64,000 nt of DNA from Megascapheus bottae (lineage: Eukaryota; Chordata; Mammalia; Rodentia; Geomyidae): the NCBI GenBank assembly GCA_024803745.1, contig JANJXV010000101.1, forward strand, positions 2,535,001 through 2,599,000, read 5' to 3'. The position numbers and the translations under genes were made by a program. Positions within the stretch are counted from its first letter, which is position 1. Every line of letters begins with the position of its first letter. Under the pieces are notes generated by a model. It saw only the letters and a program-made list of their open reading frames with translations, ran no database searches and was not told the DNA's origin. This document shows, in pieces, positions 41,085 to 54,350 of the stretch.

Positions 41085-41619
41085 GACAGAGGCACTGTAG
41101 GCGCAGGCGCAGTCCACCCCGGAGTACGCACGTAGTTGACTTAGATGTCCACAGCTCCTGACAGAGGCACTGTAGGCGCAGACGCAGTCCACCCCGGAGG
41201 TACGCACGCAGCTGACATTGACACTCATGCAGCTGATGTAACCGCTCAAGCACCTAGCAGGCTTAGATGCTCACTCAGGCAGCTGAGGCAGCTGCTCATG
41301 CAGCTGAGGGAGCCAGGCAGGCGCAGTCGGCACTGCGGCCGGGGTCGTGGGGGACGTCGGTTGCGCTGGGGCCGCGCGCACCACCGGGACACGCGGGACG
41401 AGGCGCCGAGGGCACGGAGAAAGCGCGCAGCGCAGCGCAGCGCCCAGGTCGCCCTGGCCGGGGCAGAAGCTGAGGAAGGGCCGGGCGAGCGCAGCCCCGG
41501 GGTGCTCGGGGCATGCAGGCCTGTCGGACGAGGGAGCCTCGGGTGGGGCCCGCGGGAGCCACGTGGCAGGCCGGGTGGTGGGCGGCGAGGCCGGGGCGGG
41601 CTGGACGGCAGCAGTGCCG
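41085..41619 (+). repeat. GC-rich core, type M with hybrid lead element
   Basis: Two lead elements. The first starts like copy 1 (GGCACTG, CCACCCCGGAG) and ends like copy 2 (TAGTTGACTTAGATG), the product expected from exchange inside the 75-bp repeat. E-box 41,560-41,565 with GGCAGG after it. Confidence 0.94.
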
Positions 41620-43244
41620 ACACACACGGCACACACGACACACACGACACACACACGACACACACATGGCACACGACACTCATGACACACGACACACACG
41701 ACACACACGACACACAACACACAGGACACACAACACACACGACACACACACACGACACACACACGACACACACACGACACACACATGACACACATGACAC
41801 ATGACACACACATGACACAACACACACGACACTCATGACACACGACACACACATGACACAACACACACGACACTCATGACACACGACACACACACGACAC
41901 ACACATGGCACACGACACTCATGACACACGACACACACGACACACACGACACACATGACACACACATGACACATGACACACATGACACACATGACACACA
42001 TGACACACACGACACACACGACACACACGACACACACAACGCACACATGTTTGTTGTGTGTGTTGTGTCATATGTCATTTGCGGCATGTGTGTCATTTGT
42101 GTCGTGTGTGTCATGTGTGTGTCATGTGTGTCGCTTGTGTCACGTGTGTCGTGTGTGTGTCATTTGTGTCATGTGTGTCGTGTGTCATGTGTGTCATGTG
42201 TGTGTTGTTGTGTGTTGTGTGTCGTGTGTGTCGCGTGTGTGTCATGTGTCATGTGTGTGTCATGTGTTTCGCGTGTGTCGTGTGTGTGTCATGTGTGTCA
42301 TGTGTGTCGTGTGTGTCGTGACACACGACACTCATGACACGACACACACACGACACACACATGGCACACGACACTCTTGACACACGACACACATGACACA
42401 CACAACACACACGACACACAACACACACGACACACACATGACACATTACACACATGACACACATGACACACATGACACACACGACACAAATGACACACAC
42501 GACACTCACGACGCACACGTGTTTGTTGTGTGTGTTGTGTCATATGTCATTTGTGTCATGTGTGTGTCATTTGTGTCATGTGTGTGTCATGTGTGTGTCA
42601 TGTGTGTCGCTTGTGTCGCGTGTGTCGTGTGTGTGTCTTGTGTGTCATCTTGTGTTGTGTGTCGTGTGTGTCGTGTGTGTGTCATGTGTCATGTGTGTGT
42701 CATGTGTTTCGCGTGTCGTGTGTGTGTCATGTGTGTCATGTGTCGTGTGTGTGTGTCGTGTGTGTTGTGTGTCGTGTGTGTCGTTTGTGTCATGTGTGTC
42801 ATGTGTGTCATGCGTGTCGTGTGTGTCGTGTGTGTCATGTGTCATTTGTGTCATGTGTGTGTGTCATGTGTGTCATGTGTCGTGTGTGTGTCGTGTGTGT
42901 TGTGTGTCGTGTGTCATGTGTGTCATGTGTGTCGTGTGTGTCGTGTGTGTCATGTGTCATTTGTGTCATGTGTGTGTGTCGTGTGTCGTGTGTGTTGTGT
43001 GTCGTGTGTGTCGTGTGTGTCATGTGTGTCATGTGTGTCGTGTGTGTCGTGTGTGTCGTGTGTGTCATGTGTCATTTGTGTCATGTGTGTGTGTCGTGTG
43101 TCGTGTGTGTCGTGCGTGAGACACACATGTGATACACACACGACACACACGACGCACACGACACACAACACACACGACACACACGACACACACATGGCAC
43201 ACACAGACTCACAACACACACACGACACTCATGACACACGACAT
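41620..43244. repeat. Beta-long spacer, two hairpins
   Basis: HA at 42,044-42,049, H3 at 42,318-42,319, H1 at 42,516-42,521, H2 at 43,124-43,131. Private GTCATCTTGTG near 42,646 shifts the TG phase. Confidence 0.92.
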
Positions 43245-43704
43245 GACAGAGGCACTGTAGGCGCAGGCGCAGTCCACCCCGGAGGTACGCACGCAGCTGA
43301 CATTGACACTCATGCAGCTGATGTAACCGCTCAAGCACCTAGCAGGTTTAGATGCTCACTCAGGCAGCTGAGGCAGCTGCTCATGCAGCTGAGGGAGCCA
43401 GGCAGGCGCAGTCGGCACTGCGGCCGGGGTCGTGGGGGACGTCGGTTGCGCTGGGGCCGCGCGCACCACCGGGACACGCGGGACGAGGCGCCGAGGGCAC
43501 GGAGAAAGCGCGCAGCGCAGCGCAGCGCCCAGGTCGGCCTGGCCGGGGCAGAAGCTGAGGAAGGGCCGGGCGAGCGCAGCCCCGGGGCGCTCGGGGCATG
43601 CAGGCCTGTCGGACGAGGGAGCCTCGGGTGGGGCCCGCGGGAGCCACGTGGCGGGCCGGGCGGTGGGCGGCGAGGCCGGGGCGGGCTGGACGGCAGCAGT
43701 GCCG
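43245..43704 (+). repeat. GC-rich core, type S
   Basis: GCGCTCGG with GAGGCC, private AGCAGGTTTAG near 43,342. E-box 43,645-43,650. Confidence 0.95.
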
Positions 43705-44788
43705 ACACACACGACACACACGACACACACACGACACACAACACACACGGTACATGACACACAACACACACGACGCACACACACATGACACACATGACAC
43801 ACACGCGACACACACACATGACACACAACACACACGACACACACATGACACACACACGACACACCCATGAGACACATGACACATGACACACACATGACAC
43901 ACAACACACACACGACACTCATGACACACGACACACACACGACACACACATGGCACACGACACTCATGACACACGACACACACGACACACACAACACACA
44001 CGACACACAACACACACGACACACACACATGACACATGACACACATGACACACATGACACACATGACACACACGACACAAATGACACACGACACTCACGA
44101 CGCACACGTGTTTTTTTGTGTGTTGTGTCATATGTCATTTGCGTCATGTGTGTGTCATTTGTGTCATGTGTGTGTCATGTGTGTGTCATGTGTGTCATCT
44201 GTGTGTTGTGTGTCGTGTGTGTGTCATGTGTGTCATCTGTGTGTTGTGTGTCGTGTGTGTCGTGTGTGTGTCATGTGTCATGTGTGTGTCATGTGTTTTG
44301 CGTGTCGTGTGTGTGTCATGTGTGTCATGTGTCGTGTGTGTCTGTCGTGTGTGTTGTGTGTCGTGCGTGTCGTGTGTGTCGTGTGTGTCATGTGTCATTT
44401 GTGTCATGTGTGTGTCATGTGTGTCATGTGTCGTGTGTGTGTCGTGTGTGTTGTGTGTCATGTGTCATGTGTGTCATGTGTGTCGTGTGTGTCGTGTGTG
44501 TCATGTGTCATTTGTGTCATGTGTGTGTGTCTTGTGTGTTGTGTGTCGTGTGTGTCGTGTGTGTCATGTGTGTCATGTGTGTCGTGTGTGTCGTGTGTGT
44601 CGTGTGTGTCATGTGTCATTTGTGTCATGTGTGTGTGTCGTGTGTCATGTGTGTCGTGCGTGAGACACACATGTGATACACACACGACACACACGACGCA
44701 CACGACACACAACACACACGACACACACGACACACACATGGCACACACAGACTCACAACACACACACGACACTCATGACACACGACAT
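43705..44788. repeat. Alpha spacer with longer TG arm
   Basis: H1 at 44,105-44,110 with T7, H2 at 44,668-44,675. Private GTGTTTTGCGTG near 44,293. Confidence 0.92.
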
Positions 44789-45399
44789 GACAGAGGCACT
44801 GTAGGCGCAGGCGCAGTCCACCCCGGAGGTACGCACGTAGTTGACGTACATGTCCACAGTTCCTGACAGAGGCTCTGTAGGCGCAGGCGCAGTCCACTCC
44901 GGAGTACGCACATAGTTGACTTAGATGTCCACAGCTCCTGACAGAGGCACTGTAGGCGCAGACGCAGTCCACCCCGGAGGTACGCACGCAGCTGACACTG
45001 ACACTCATGCAGCTGATGTAACCGCTCAAGCACCTAGCAGGCTTAGATGCTCACTCAGGCAGCTGAGGCAGCTGCTCATGCAGCTGAGGGAGCCAGGCAG
45101 GCGCAGTCGGCACTGCGGCCGGGGTCGTGGGGGACGTCGGTTGCGCTGGGGCCGCGCGCACCACCGGGACACGCGGGACGAGGCGCCGAGGGCACGGAGA
45201 AAGCGCGCAGCGCAGCGCAGCGCCCAGGTCGGCCTGGCCGGGGCAGAAGCTGAGGAAGGGCCGGGCAAGCGCAGCCCCGGGGTGCTCGGGGCATGCAGGC
45301 CTGTCGGACGAGGGAGCCTCGGGTGGGGCCCGCGGGAGCCACGTGGCGGGCCGGGTGGTGGGCGGCGAGGCCGGGGCGGGCTGGACGGCAGCAGTGCCG
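44789..45399 (+). repeat. GC-rich core, type L
   Basis: Three lead elements, long GCAGC run. GACACTGAC and GGGCAAGCG occur only here and in 55,405-56,015. E-box 45,340-45,345. Confidence 0.95.
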
Positions 45400-46580
45400 A
45401 CACACACGGCACACACGACACACACGACACACACACGACACACACATGGCACACGACATTCATGACACACGACACACACGACACACACGACACACAACAC
45501 ACAGGACACACAACACACACGACACACACACACGACACACACACGACACACAACACACACATGACACAGGACACTCATGACAAATGACACACACACGACA
45601 CACACACGACACACACATGACACACATGACACATGACACACACATGACACAACACACACGACACTCATGACACACGACACATACACGACACGCACATGGC
45701 ACACGACACTCATGACACACGACACACATGACACACACGACACACATGACACACAACACACACGACACACACACGCGACACACATGACACACACATGACA
45801 CATGACACACCTGACACACACGACACAAATGACACACACGACACTCACGACACACACGTGTTTGTTGTGTGTGTTGTGTCATATGTCATTTGTGTCATGT
45901 GTGTGTCATTTGTGTCATGTGTGTGTCATGTGTGTGTCATGTGTGTCGCTTGTGTCGCGTGTGTCGTGTGTGTGTCTTGTGTGTCATCTGTGTGTTGTGT
46001 GTCGTGTGGGTCGTGTGTGTGTCATGTGTCATGTGTGTGTCATGTGTTTCGCGTGTCGTGTGTGTGTCATGTGTGTCATGTGTCGTGTGTGTGTGTCGTG
46101 TGTGTTGTGTGTCGTGTGTGTCGTTTGTGTCATGTGTGTCATGTGTGTCGTGCGTGTCGTGTGTGTCGTGTGTGTCGTGTGTGTCATGTGTCATTTGTGT
46201 CATGTGTGTGTGTCATGTGTGTCATGTGTCGTGTGTGTGTCGTGTGTGTTGTGTGTCGTGTGTCATGTGTGTCATGTGTGTCGTGTGTGTCATGTGTCAT
46301 TTGTGTCATGTGTGTGTCGTGTGTCGTGTGTGTTGTGTGTCGTGTGTGTCGTGTGTGTCATGTGTGTCATGTGTGTCATGTGTGTCGTGTGTGTCGTGTG
46401 TGTCATGTGTCATTTGTGTCATGTGTGTGTCGTGTGTCGTGTGTGTCGTGTGTGAGACACACATGTGATACACACACGACACACACGACCCACACGACAC
46501 ACAACACACACGACACACACAACACACACATGGCACACACAGACTCACAACACACACACGACACTCATGACACACGACAT
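45400..46580. repeat. Beta-single spacer
   Basis: The hinge reads ACGACACACACGTG, lacking the usual ACGAC-GCAC step. H1 at 45,855-45,860, H2 at 46,460-46,467. Confidence 0.92.
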
Positions 46581-47115
46581 GACAGAGGCACTGTAGGCGC
46601 AGGCGCAGTCCACCCCGGAGTACGCACGTAGTTGACTTAGATGTCCACAGCTCCTGACAGAGGCACTGTAGGCGCAGACGCAGTCCACCCCGGAGGTACG
46701 CACGCAGCTGACATTGACACTCATGCAGCTGATGTAACCGCTCAAGCACCTAGCAGGCTTAGATGCTCACTCAGGCAGCTGAGGCAGCTGCTCATGCAGC
46801 TGAGGGAGCCAGGCAGGCGCAGTCGGCACTGCGGCCGGGGTCGTGGGGGACGTCGGTTGCGCTGGGGCCGCGCGCACCACCGGGACACGCGGGACGAGGC
46901 GCCGAGGGCACGGAGAAAGCGCGCAGCGCAGCGCAGAGCCCAGGTCGCCCTGGCCGGGGCAGAAGCTGAGGAAGGGCCGGGCGAGCGCACCCCCGGGGTG
47001 CTCGGGGCATGCAGGCCTGTCGGACGAGGGAGCCTCAGGTGGGGCCCGCGGGAGCCACGTGGCAGGCCGGGTGGTGGGCGGCGAGGCCGGGGCGGGCTGG
47101 ACGGCAGCAGTGCCG
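46581..47115 (+). repeat. GC-rich core, type M
   Basis: Hybrid first lead element as at 41,085. Private CAGAGCCCAGG and GCGCACCCCCGG. E-box 47,056-47,061 with GGCAGG after it. Confidence 0.94.
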
Positions 47116-48461
47116 ACACACACGGCACACACGACACACACGACACACACACGACACACACATGGCACACGACACTCATGACACACGACACACACGACAC
47201 ACACGACACACAACACACAGGACACACAACACACACGACACACACACACGACACACACACGACACACACACGACACACACATGACACACATGACACATGA
47301 CACACACATGACACAACACACACGACACTCATGACACACGACACACACATGACACAACACACACGACACTCATGACACACGACACACACACGACACACAC
47401 ATGGCACACGACACTCATGACACACGACACACACGACACACACGACACACATGACACACACATGACACATGACACACATGACACACATGACACACACGCG
47501 ACACACACACATGACACACAACACACACGACACACACATGACACACACACGACACACACATGAGACACATGACACATGACACACACATGATACACAACAC
47601 ACACACGACACTCATGACACACGACACACACACGACACACACATGGCACACGACACTCATGACACACGACACACACGACACACACAACACACACGACACA
47701 CAACACACACGACACACACATGACACATGACACACATGACACACATGACACACATGACACACACGACACAAATGACACACGACACTCACGACGCACACGT
47801 GTTTTTTTGTGTGTTGTGTCATATGTCATTTGTGTCATGTGTGTGTCATTTGTGTCATGTGTGTGTCATGTGTGTGTCATGTGTGTCATCTGTGTGTTGT
47901 GTGTCGTGTGTGTGTCATGTGTGTCATCTGTGTGTTGTGTGTCGTGTGTGTCGTGTGTGTGTCATGTGTCAAGTGTGTGTCATGTGTTTCGCGTGTCGTG
48001 TGTGTGTCATGTGTCGTGTGTGTCTGTCGTGTGTGTTGTGTGCCGTGCGTGTCGTGTGTGTCGTGTGTGTCATGTGTCATTTGTGTCATGTGTGTGTCAT
48101 GTGTGTCATGTGTCGTGTGTGTGTCGTGTGTGTTGTGTGTCATGTGTCATGTGTGTCGTGTGTGTCGTGTGTGTCGTGTGTGTCATGTGTCATTTGTGTC
48201 ATGTGTGTGTGTCTTGTGTGTTGTGTGTCGTGTGTGTCGTGTGTGTCATGTGTGTCATGTGTGTCGTGTGTGTCGTGTGTGTCATGTGTCATTTGTGTCA
48301 TGTGTGTGTGTCGTGTGTCATGTGTGTCGTGCGTGAGACACACATGTGATACACACACGACACACACGACGCACACGACACACAACACACACGACACACA
48401 CGACACACACATGGCACACACAGACTCACAACACACACACGACACTCATGACACACGACAT
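47116..48461. repeat. Chimeric beta-to-alpha spacer
   Basis: The CA arm starts as in beta-long copies (as at 41,620), then near 47,490-47,500 becomes alpha (CACGCGACAC, ATGAGACAC) and ends in the T7 hinge at 47,796-47,801. H2 at 48,341-48,348. The HA/H3 hairpin is skipped. Confidence 0.9.
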
Positions 48462-49072
48462 GACAGAGGCACTGTAGGCGCAGGCGCAGTCCACCCCGGA
48501 GGTACGCACGTAGTTGACGTACATGTCCACAGTTCCTGACAGAGGCTCTGTAGGCGCAGGCGCAGTCCACTCCGGAGTACGCACATAGTTGACTTAGATG
48601 TCCACAGCTCCTGACAGAGGCACTGTAGGCGCAGACGCAGTCCACCCCGGAGGTACGCACGCAGCTGACATTGACACTCATGCAGCTGATGTAACCGCTC
48701 AAGCACCTAGCAGGCTTAGATGCTCACTCAGGCAGCTGAGGCAGCTGCTCATGCAGCTGAGGGAGCCAGGCAGGCGCAGTCGGCACTGCGGCCGGGGTCG
48801 TGGGGGACGTCGGTTGCGCTGGGGCCGCGCGCACCACCGGGACACGCGGGACGAGGCGCCGAGGGCACGGAGAAAGCGCGCAGCGCAGCGCAGCGCCCAG
48901 GTCGGCCTGGCCGGGGCAGAAGCTGAGGAAGGGCCGGGCGAGCGCAGCCCCGGGGCGCTCGGGGCATGCAGGCCTGTCGGACGAGGGAGCCTCGGGTGGG
49001 GCCCGCGGGAGCCACGTGGCGGGCCGGGCGGTGGGCGGCGAGGCCGGGGCGGGCTGGACGGCAGCAGTGCCG
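48462..49072 (+). repeat. GC-rich core, type L
   Basis: Three lead elements, long GCAGC run, GCGCTCGG with GAGGCC. E-box 49,013-49,018. Confidence 0.95.
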
Positions 49073-49893
49073 ACACACACGACACACACGACACACACAC
49101 GACACACAACACACACATGACACACGACACTCATGACACACGACACACACATGACACACACACGACACACACATGACACACACACGACACACACACGACA
49201 CACACATGACACACATGACACATGACACACACATGACACACAACACACACGACACTCATGACACACGACACACACGACACACACAACACACACGACACAC
49301 AACACACACGACACACACACATGACACATGACACACATGACACACATGACACACACGACCCAAATGACACACACGACACACACGACGCACGACACACACA
49401 TGACACACATGACACATGACACACACACGACACACAACACACACGACACTCATGACACACATGACACACATGACACACATGACACACACGACCCAAATGA
49501 CACACACGACACACACGACGCACACGTGTTTGTTGTGAGTGTTGTGTCATATGTCATTTGCGTCATGTGTGCGTCATTTGTGTCATGTGTGTGTCAAGTG
49601 TGTCGCTTGTGTCGCGTGTGTCGTGTGTGTGTCATATGTGTCATCTGTGTGTTGTGTGTCGTGTGTGTCGTGTGTGTGTCATGTGTCATATGTGTGTCAT
49701 GTGTTTCGCGTGTCGTGTGTGTGTCATGTGTGTCATGTGTCATGTGTCATGTGTCGTGTGTGTGTCGTGTGTGTTGTGTGTCGTGTGTCATGTATGTCAT
49801 GTGTGTCGTGTGTGTCGTGTGTGTCATGTGTCATTTGTGTCATGTGTGTGTGTCGTGTGTCGTGTGTGTCGTGTGTGTCGTGTGTGTCATGCT
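49073..49893. repeat. Gamma spacer ending directly in a truncated core
   Basis: The hinge-side end of the CA arm is present twice: GACCCAAATGAC at 49,357 and 49,490 (133 bp apart), but only the second copy is followed by H1 (49,523-49,528). The TG arm runs straight into core sequence at 49,894 with no H2 turn and no CA lead-in. Confidence 0.9.
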
Positions 49894-50058
49894 TGGCCGG
49901 GGCAGAAGCTGAGGAAGGGCCGGGCGAGCGCAGCCCCGGGGCGCTCGGGGCATGCAGGCCTGTCGGACGAGGGAGCCTCGGGTGGGGCCCGCGGGAGCCA
50001 CGTGGCGGGCCGGGCGGTGGGCGGCGAGGCCGGGGCGGGCTGGACGGCAGCAGTGCCG
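49894..50058 (+). repeat. 5'-truncated GC-rich core (last 165 bp)
   Basis: Begins at TGGCCGGGGCAG after a TG arm ending GTCATGCT. The lead elements, CAGCTG stretch and first half of the GC-rich part are absent. E-box 49,999-50,004 and the G-run cluster are intact. Confidence 0.95.
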
Positions 50059-51276
50059 ACACACACGACACACACGACACACACACGACACACAACACAC
50101 ACATGACACACGACACTCATGACACACGACACACACACGACACACACACGACACACACATGACACACGACACACACGACACACACGACACACATGACACA
50201 CGACACACACGGCACATGACACACAACACACACGACACACACACACATGACACACATGACACACACGCAACACACACATGACACACAACACACATGACAC
50301 ACACACGACACACACACGACACACACATGAGACACATGACACATGACACACACATGACACACAACACACACACGACACTCATGACACACGACACACACAC
50401 GACACACACATGGCACACGACACTCATGACACACGACACACACGACACACACAACACACATGACACACAACACACACGACACACACACATGACACATGAC
50501 ACACATGACACACATGACACACATGACACACACGACACAAATGACACACAACACTCACGACGCACACGTGTTTGTTTTGTGTGTTGTGTTATATGTCATT
50601 TGCGTCATGTGTGTGTCATTTGTGTCATGTGTGTGTCATGTGTGTGTCATGTGTGACGCTTGTGTCGAGTGTGTCGTGTGTGTGTCATGTGTGTCATCTG
50701 TGTGTTGTGTGTCGTGTGTGTCGTGTGTGTGTCATGTGTCATGTGTGTGTCATGTGTTTCGCGTGTCGTGTGTGTGTCATGTGTGTCATGTGTCGTGTGT
50801 GTCTGTCGTGTGTGTTGTGTGTCGTGTGTGTCGTGTGTGTCATGTGTGTCATGTGTGTCGTGCGTGTCGTGTGTGTCGTGTGTGTCATGTGTCATTTGTG
50901 TCATGTGTGTGTCATGTGTGTCATGTGTCGTGTGTGTGTCGTAGGTGTTGTGTGTCGTGTGTCATGTGTGTCATGTGTGTCGTGTGTGTCGTGTGTGTCA
51001 TGTGTCATTTGTGTCATGTGTGTGTGTCGTGTGTGTTGTGTGTCGTGTGTGTCGTGTGTGTCATGTGTGTCGTGTGTGTCGTGTGTGTCGTGTGTGTCAT
51101 GTGTCATTTGTGTCATGTGTGTGTGTCGTGTGTCGTGTGTGTCGTGCGTGAGACACACATGTGATACACACACGATGCACACGACCCCCACGACACACAA
51201 CACACACGACACACACGACACACACATGGCACACACAGACTCACAACACACACACGACACTCATGACACACGACAT
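50059..51276. repeat. Alpha-like spacer with modified hinge
   Basis: H1 at 50,565-50,570 followed by TTTGTTTTG instead of T7. TTATATGTC near 50,588, GTGACGC near 50,653, GTAGGTG near 50,942. H2 at 51,156-51,163, and the lead-in has ACGATGCACACGACCCC. Confidence 0.91.
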
Positions 51277-51887
51277 GACAGAGGCACTGTAGGCGCAGGC
51301 GCAGTCCACCCCGGAGGTACGCACGTAGTTGACGTACATGTCCACAGCTCCTGACAGAGGCTCTGTAGGCGCAGGCGCAGTCCACTCCGGAGTACGCACA
51401 TAGTTGACTTAGATGTCCACAGCTCCTGACAGAGGCACTGTAGGCGCAGACGCAGTCCACCCCGGAGGTACGCACGCAGCTGACATTGACACTCATGCAG
51501 CTGATGTAACCGCTCAAGCACCTAGCAGGCTTAGATGCTTACTCAGGCAGCTGAGGCAGCTGCTCATGCAGCTGAGGGATCCAGGCAGGCACAGTCGGCA
51601 CTGCGGCCGGGGTCGTGGGGGACGTCGGTTGCGCTGGGGCCGCGCGCACCACCGGGACACGCGGGACGAGGCGCCGAGGGCACGGAGAAAGCGCGCAGCG
51701 CAGCGCAGCGCCCAGGTCGGCCTGGCCGGGGCAGAAGCTGAGGAAGGGCCGGGCGAGCGCAGCCCCGGGGCGCTCGGGGCATGCAGGCCTGTCGGACGAG
51801 GGAGCCTCAGGTGGGGCCCGCGGGAGCCACGTGGCGGGCCGGGCGGTGGGCGGCGAGTCCGGGACGGGCTGGACGGCAACAGTGCCG
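51277..51887 (+). repeat. GC-rich core, type L, diverged
   Basis: Private or nearly private changes: GGATCC at 51,577-51,582, GGCACAGTCGG, ATGCTTACTC, GAGTCCGGGACGGG and GGCAACAGTG. E-box 51,828-51,833. Confidence 0.95.
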
Positions 51888-53739
51888 ACACACACGACAC
51901 ACACGACACACACACGACACACAACACACACATGACACACGACACTCATGACACACGACACACACACGACACACACACGACACACACATGACACACACAC
52001 GACACACACACGACACACACATGACACACATGACACATGACACTCATGACACACGACACACACGACACACATATGACACACATGACGCACACACGACACA
52101 CACAACACACACACGACACACACAACACACACACGACACACAACACACACATGACACACGACACTCATGACACACGACACACACACGACACACACGACAC
52201 ACACGACACACACATGACACACGACACTCATGACACACGACACACACGACACACATATGACACACATGACACACACACGACACACACGACACACACACGA
52301 CACACACAACACACACACGACACACAACACACACATGACACACGACACTCATGACACACGACACACACACGACACACACATGACACACGACACTCATGAC
52401 ACACGACACACACACGACACACACACGACACACACGACACACACATGACACACGACACTCATGACACACGACACACACGACACACATATGACACACATGA
52501 CACACACACGACACACACGACACACACACGACACACACAACACACACACGACACACAACACACACATGACACACGACACTCATGACACACGACACACACA
52601 CGACACACACATGACACACGACACACACGACACACACGACACACATGACACACGATACACACGACACATGACACACAACACACACCACACACACACATGA
52701 CACACAACACACACGACACACATATGACACACATGACACACACGCGACACACACATGACACACAACACACACGACACACACATGACACACACACGACACA
52801 CACACGACACACACATGACACACATGACACAATCCACACACATGACACACAACACACACACGACACTCATGACACACGACACACACACGACACACAACAC
52901 ACACATGACACACGACACTCATGACACACGACACACACACGACACACACACGACACACACGACACACACATGACACACGACACACACGACACACATGACA
53001 CACATGACACACACGACACACACGACACACACGACGCACACGTGTTTGTTGTGTGTGTTGTGTCATATGTCATTTCCGTCATGTGTGTGTCATTTGTGTC
53101 ATGTGTGTGTCATGTGTGTCATGTGTGTCGCTTGTGTCGAGTGTGTCGTGTGTGTGTCATGTGTGTCATCTGTATGTTGTGTGTCGTGTGTGTCGTGTGT
53201 GTCATGTGTCATGTGTGTGTCATGTGTTTCGCGTGTCGTGTGTGTGTCATGTGTGTCATGTGTCGTGTGTGTGTGTCGTGTGTGTTGTGTGTCGTGTGTG
53301 TCGTGTGTGTCATGTGTGTCATGTGTGTCGTGCGTGTCGTGTGTGTCGTGTGTGTCATGTGTCATTTGTGTCATGTGTGTGTGTCATGTGTGTCATGTGT
53401 CGTGTGTGTGTCGTAGGTGTTGTGTGTCGTGTGTCATGTGTGTCGTGTGTGTCGTGTGTGTCATGTGTCATTTGTGTCATGTGTGTGTGTCGTGTGTGTT
53501 GTGTGTCGTGTGTGTCGTGTGTGTCATGTGTGTCATGTGTGTCGTGTGTGTCGTGTGTGTCATGTGTCATTTGTGTCATGTGTGTGTGTCGTGTGTCGTG
53601 TGTGTCGTGCGTGAGACACACATGTGATACACACACGACACACACGACGCACATGACACACAACACACACGACACACACGACACACACATGGCACACACA
53701 GACTCACAACACACACACGACACTCATGACACACGACAT
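51888..53739. repeat. Spacer with very long CA arm
   Basis: The CA arm is about 1.15 kb, then H1 at 53,039-53,044, TG arm, H2 at 53,619-53,626. The arm contains nested local duplications (see 52,021-52,740). GTAGGTG in the TG arm is shared with 50,059-51,276. Confidence 0.91.
52021..52740. repeat. Nested duplications inside a CA arm
   Basis: The mark CATATGACACACATGAC recurs with ATATG at 52,071, 52,255, 52,486 and 52,722 (spacings 184, 231, 236), each in similar context with GACACTCATGACAC near the first three. This is a block-level expansion above the 9-bp unit. It is repeated with the 10,616-bp duplication at about 62,637-63,356. Confidence 0.85.
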
Positions 53740-54350
53740 GACAGAGGCACTGTAGGCGCAGGCGCAGTCCACCCCGGAGGTACGCACGTAGTTGACGTAC
53801 ATGTCCACAGCTCCTGACAGAGGCTCTGTAGGCGCAGGCGCAGTCCACTCCGGAGTACGCACATAGTTGACTTAGATGTCCACAGCTCCTGACAGAGGCA
53901 CTGTAGGCGCAGACGCAGTCCACCCCGGAGGTACGCACGCAGCTGACATTGACACTCATGCAGCTTATGTAACCGCTCAAGCACCTAGCAGGCTTAGATG
54001 CTCACTCAGGCAGCTGAGGCAGCTGCTCATGCAGCTGAGGGATCCAGGCAGGCGCAGTCGGCACTGCGGCCGGGGTCGTGGGGGACGTCGGTTGCGCTGG
54101 GGCCGCGCGCACCACCGGGACACGCGGGACGAGGCGCCGAGGGCACGGAGAAAGCGCGCAGCGCAGCGCAGCACCCAGGTTGGCCTGTCCGGGGCAGAAG
54201 CTGAGGAAGGGCCGGGCGAGCGCAGCCCCAGGGCGCCCGGGGCATGCAGGCCTGTCGGACGAGGGAGGCTCGGGTGGGGCCCGCGGGAGCCACGTGGCGG
54301 GCCGGGCGGTGGGCGGTGTGGCCGGGGCGGGCTGGATGGCAGCAGTGCCG
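53740..54350 (+). repeat. GC-rich core, type L, diverged
   Basis: GGATCC at 54,040-54,045, GCAGCTTATG, GCACCCAGGTTGG, GGGCGCCCGG, GGTGTGGCC and GGATGGC. This is the most diverged complete core in the window. E-box 54,291-54,296. Confidence 0.95.
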
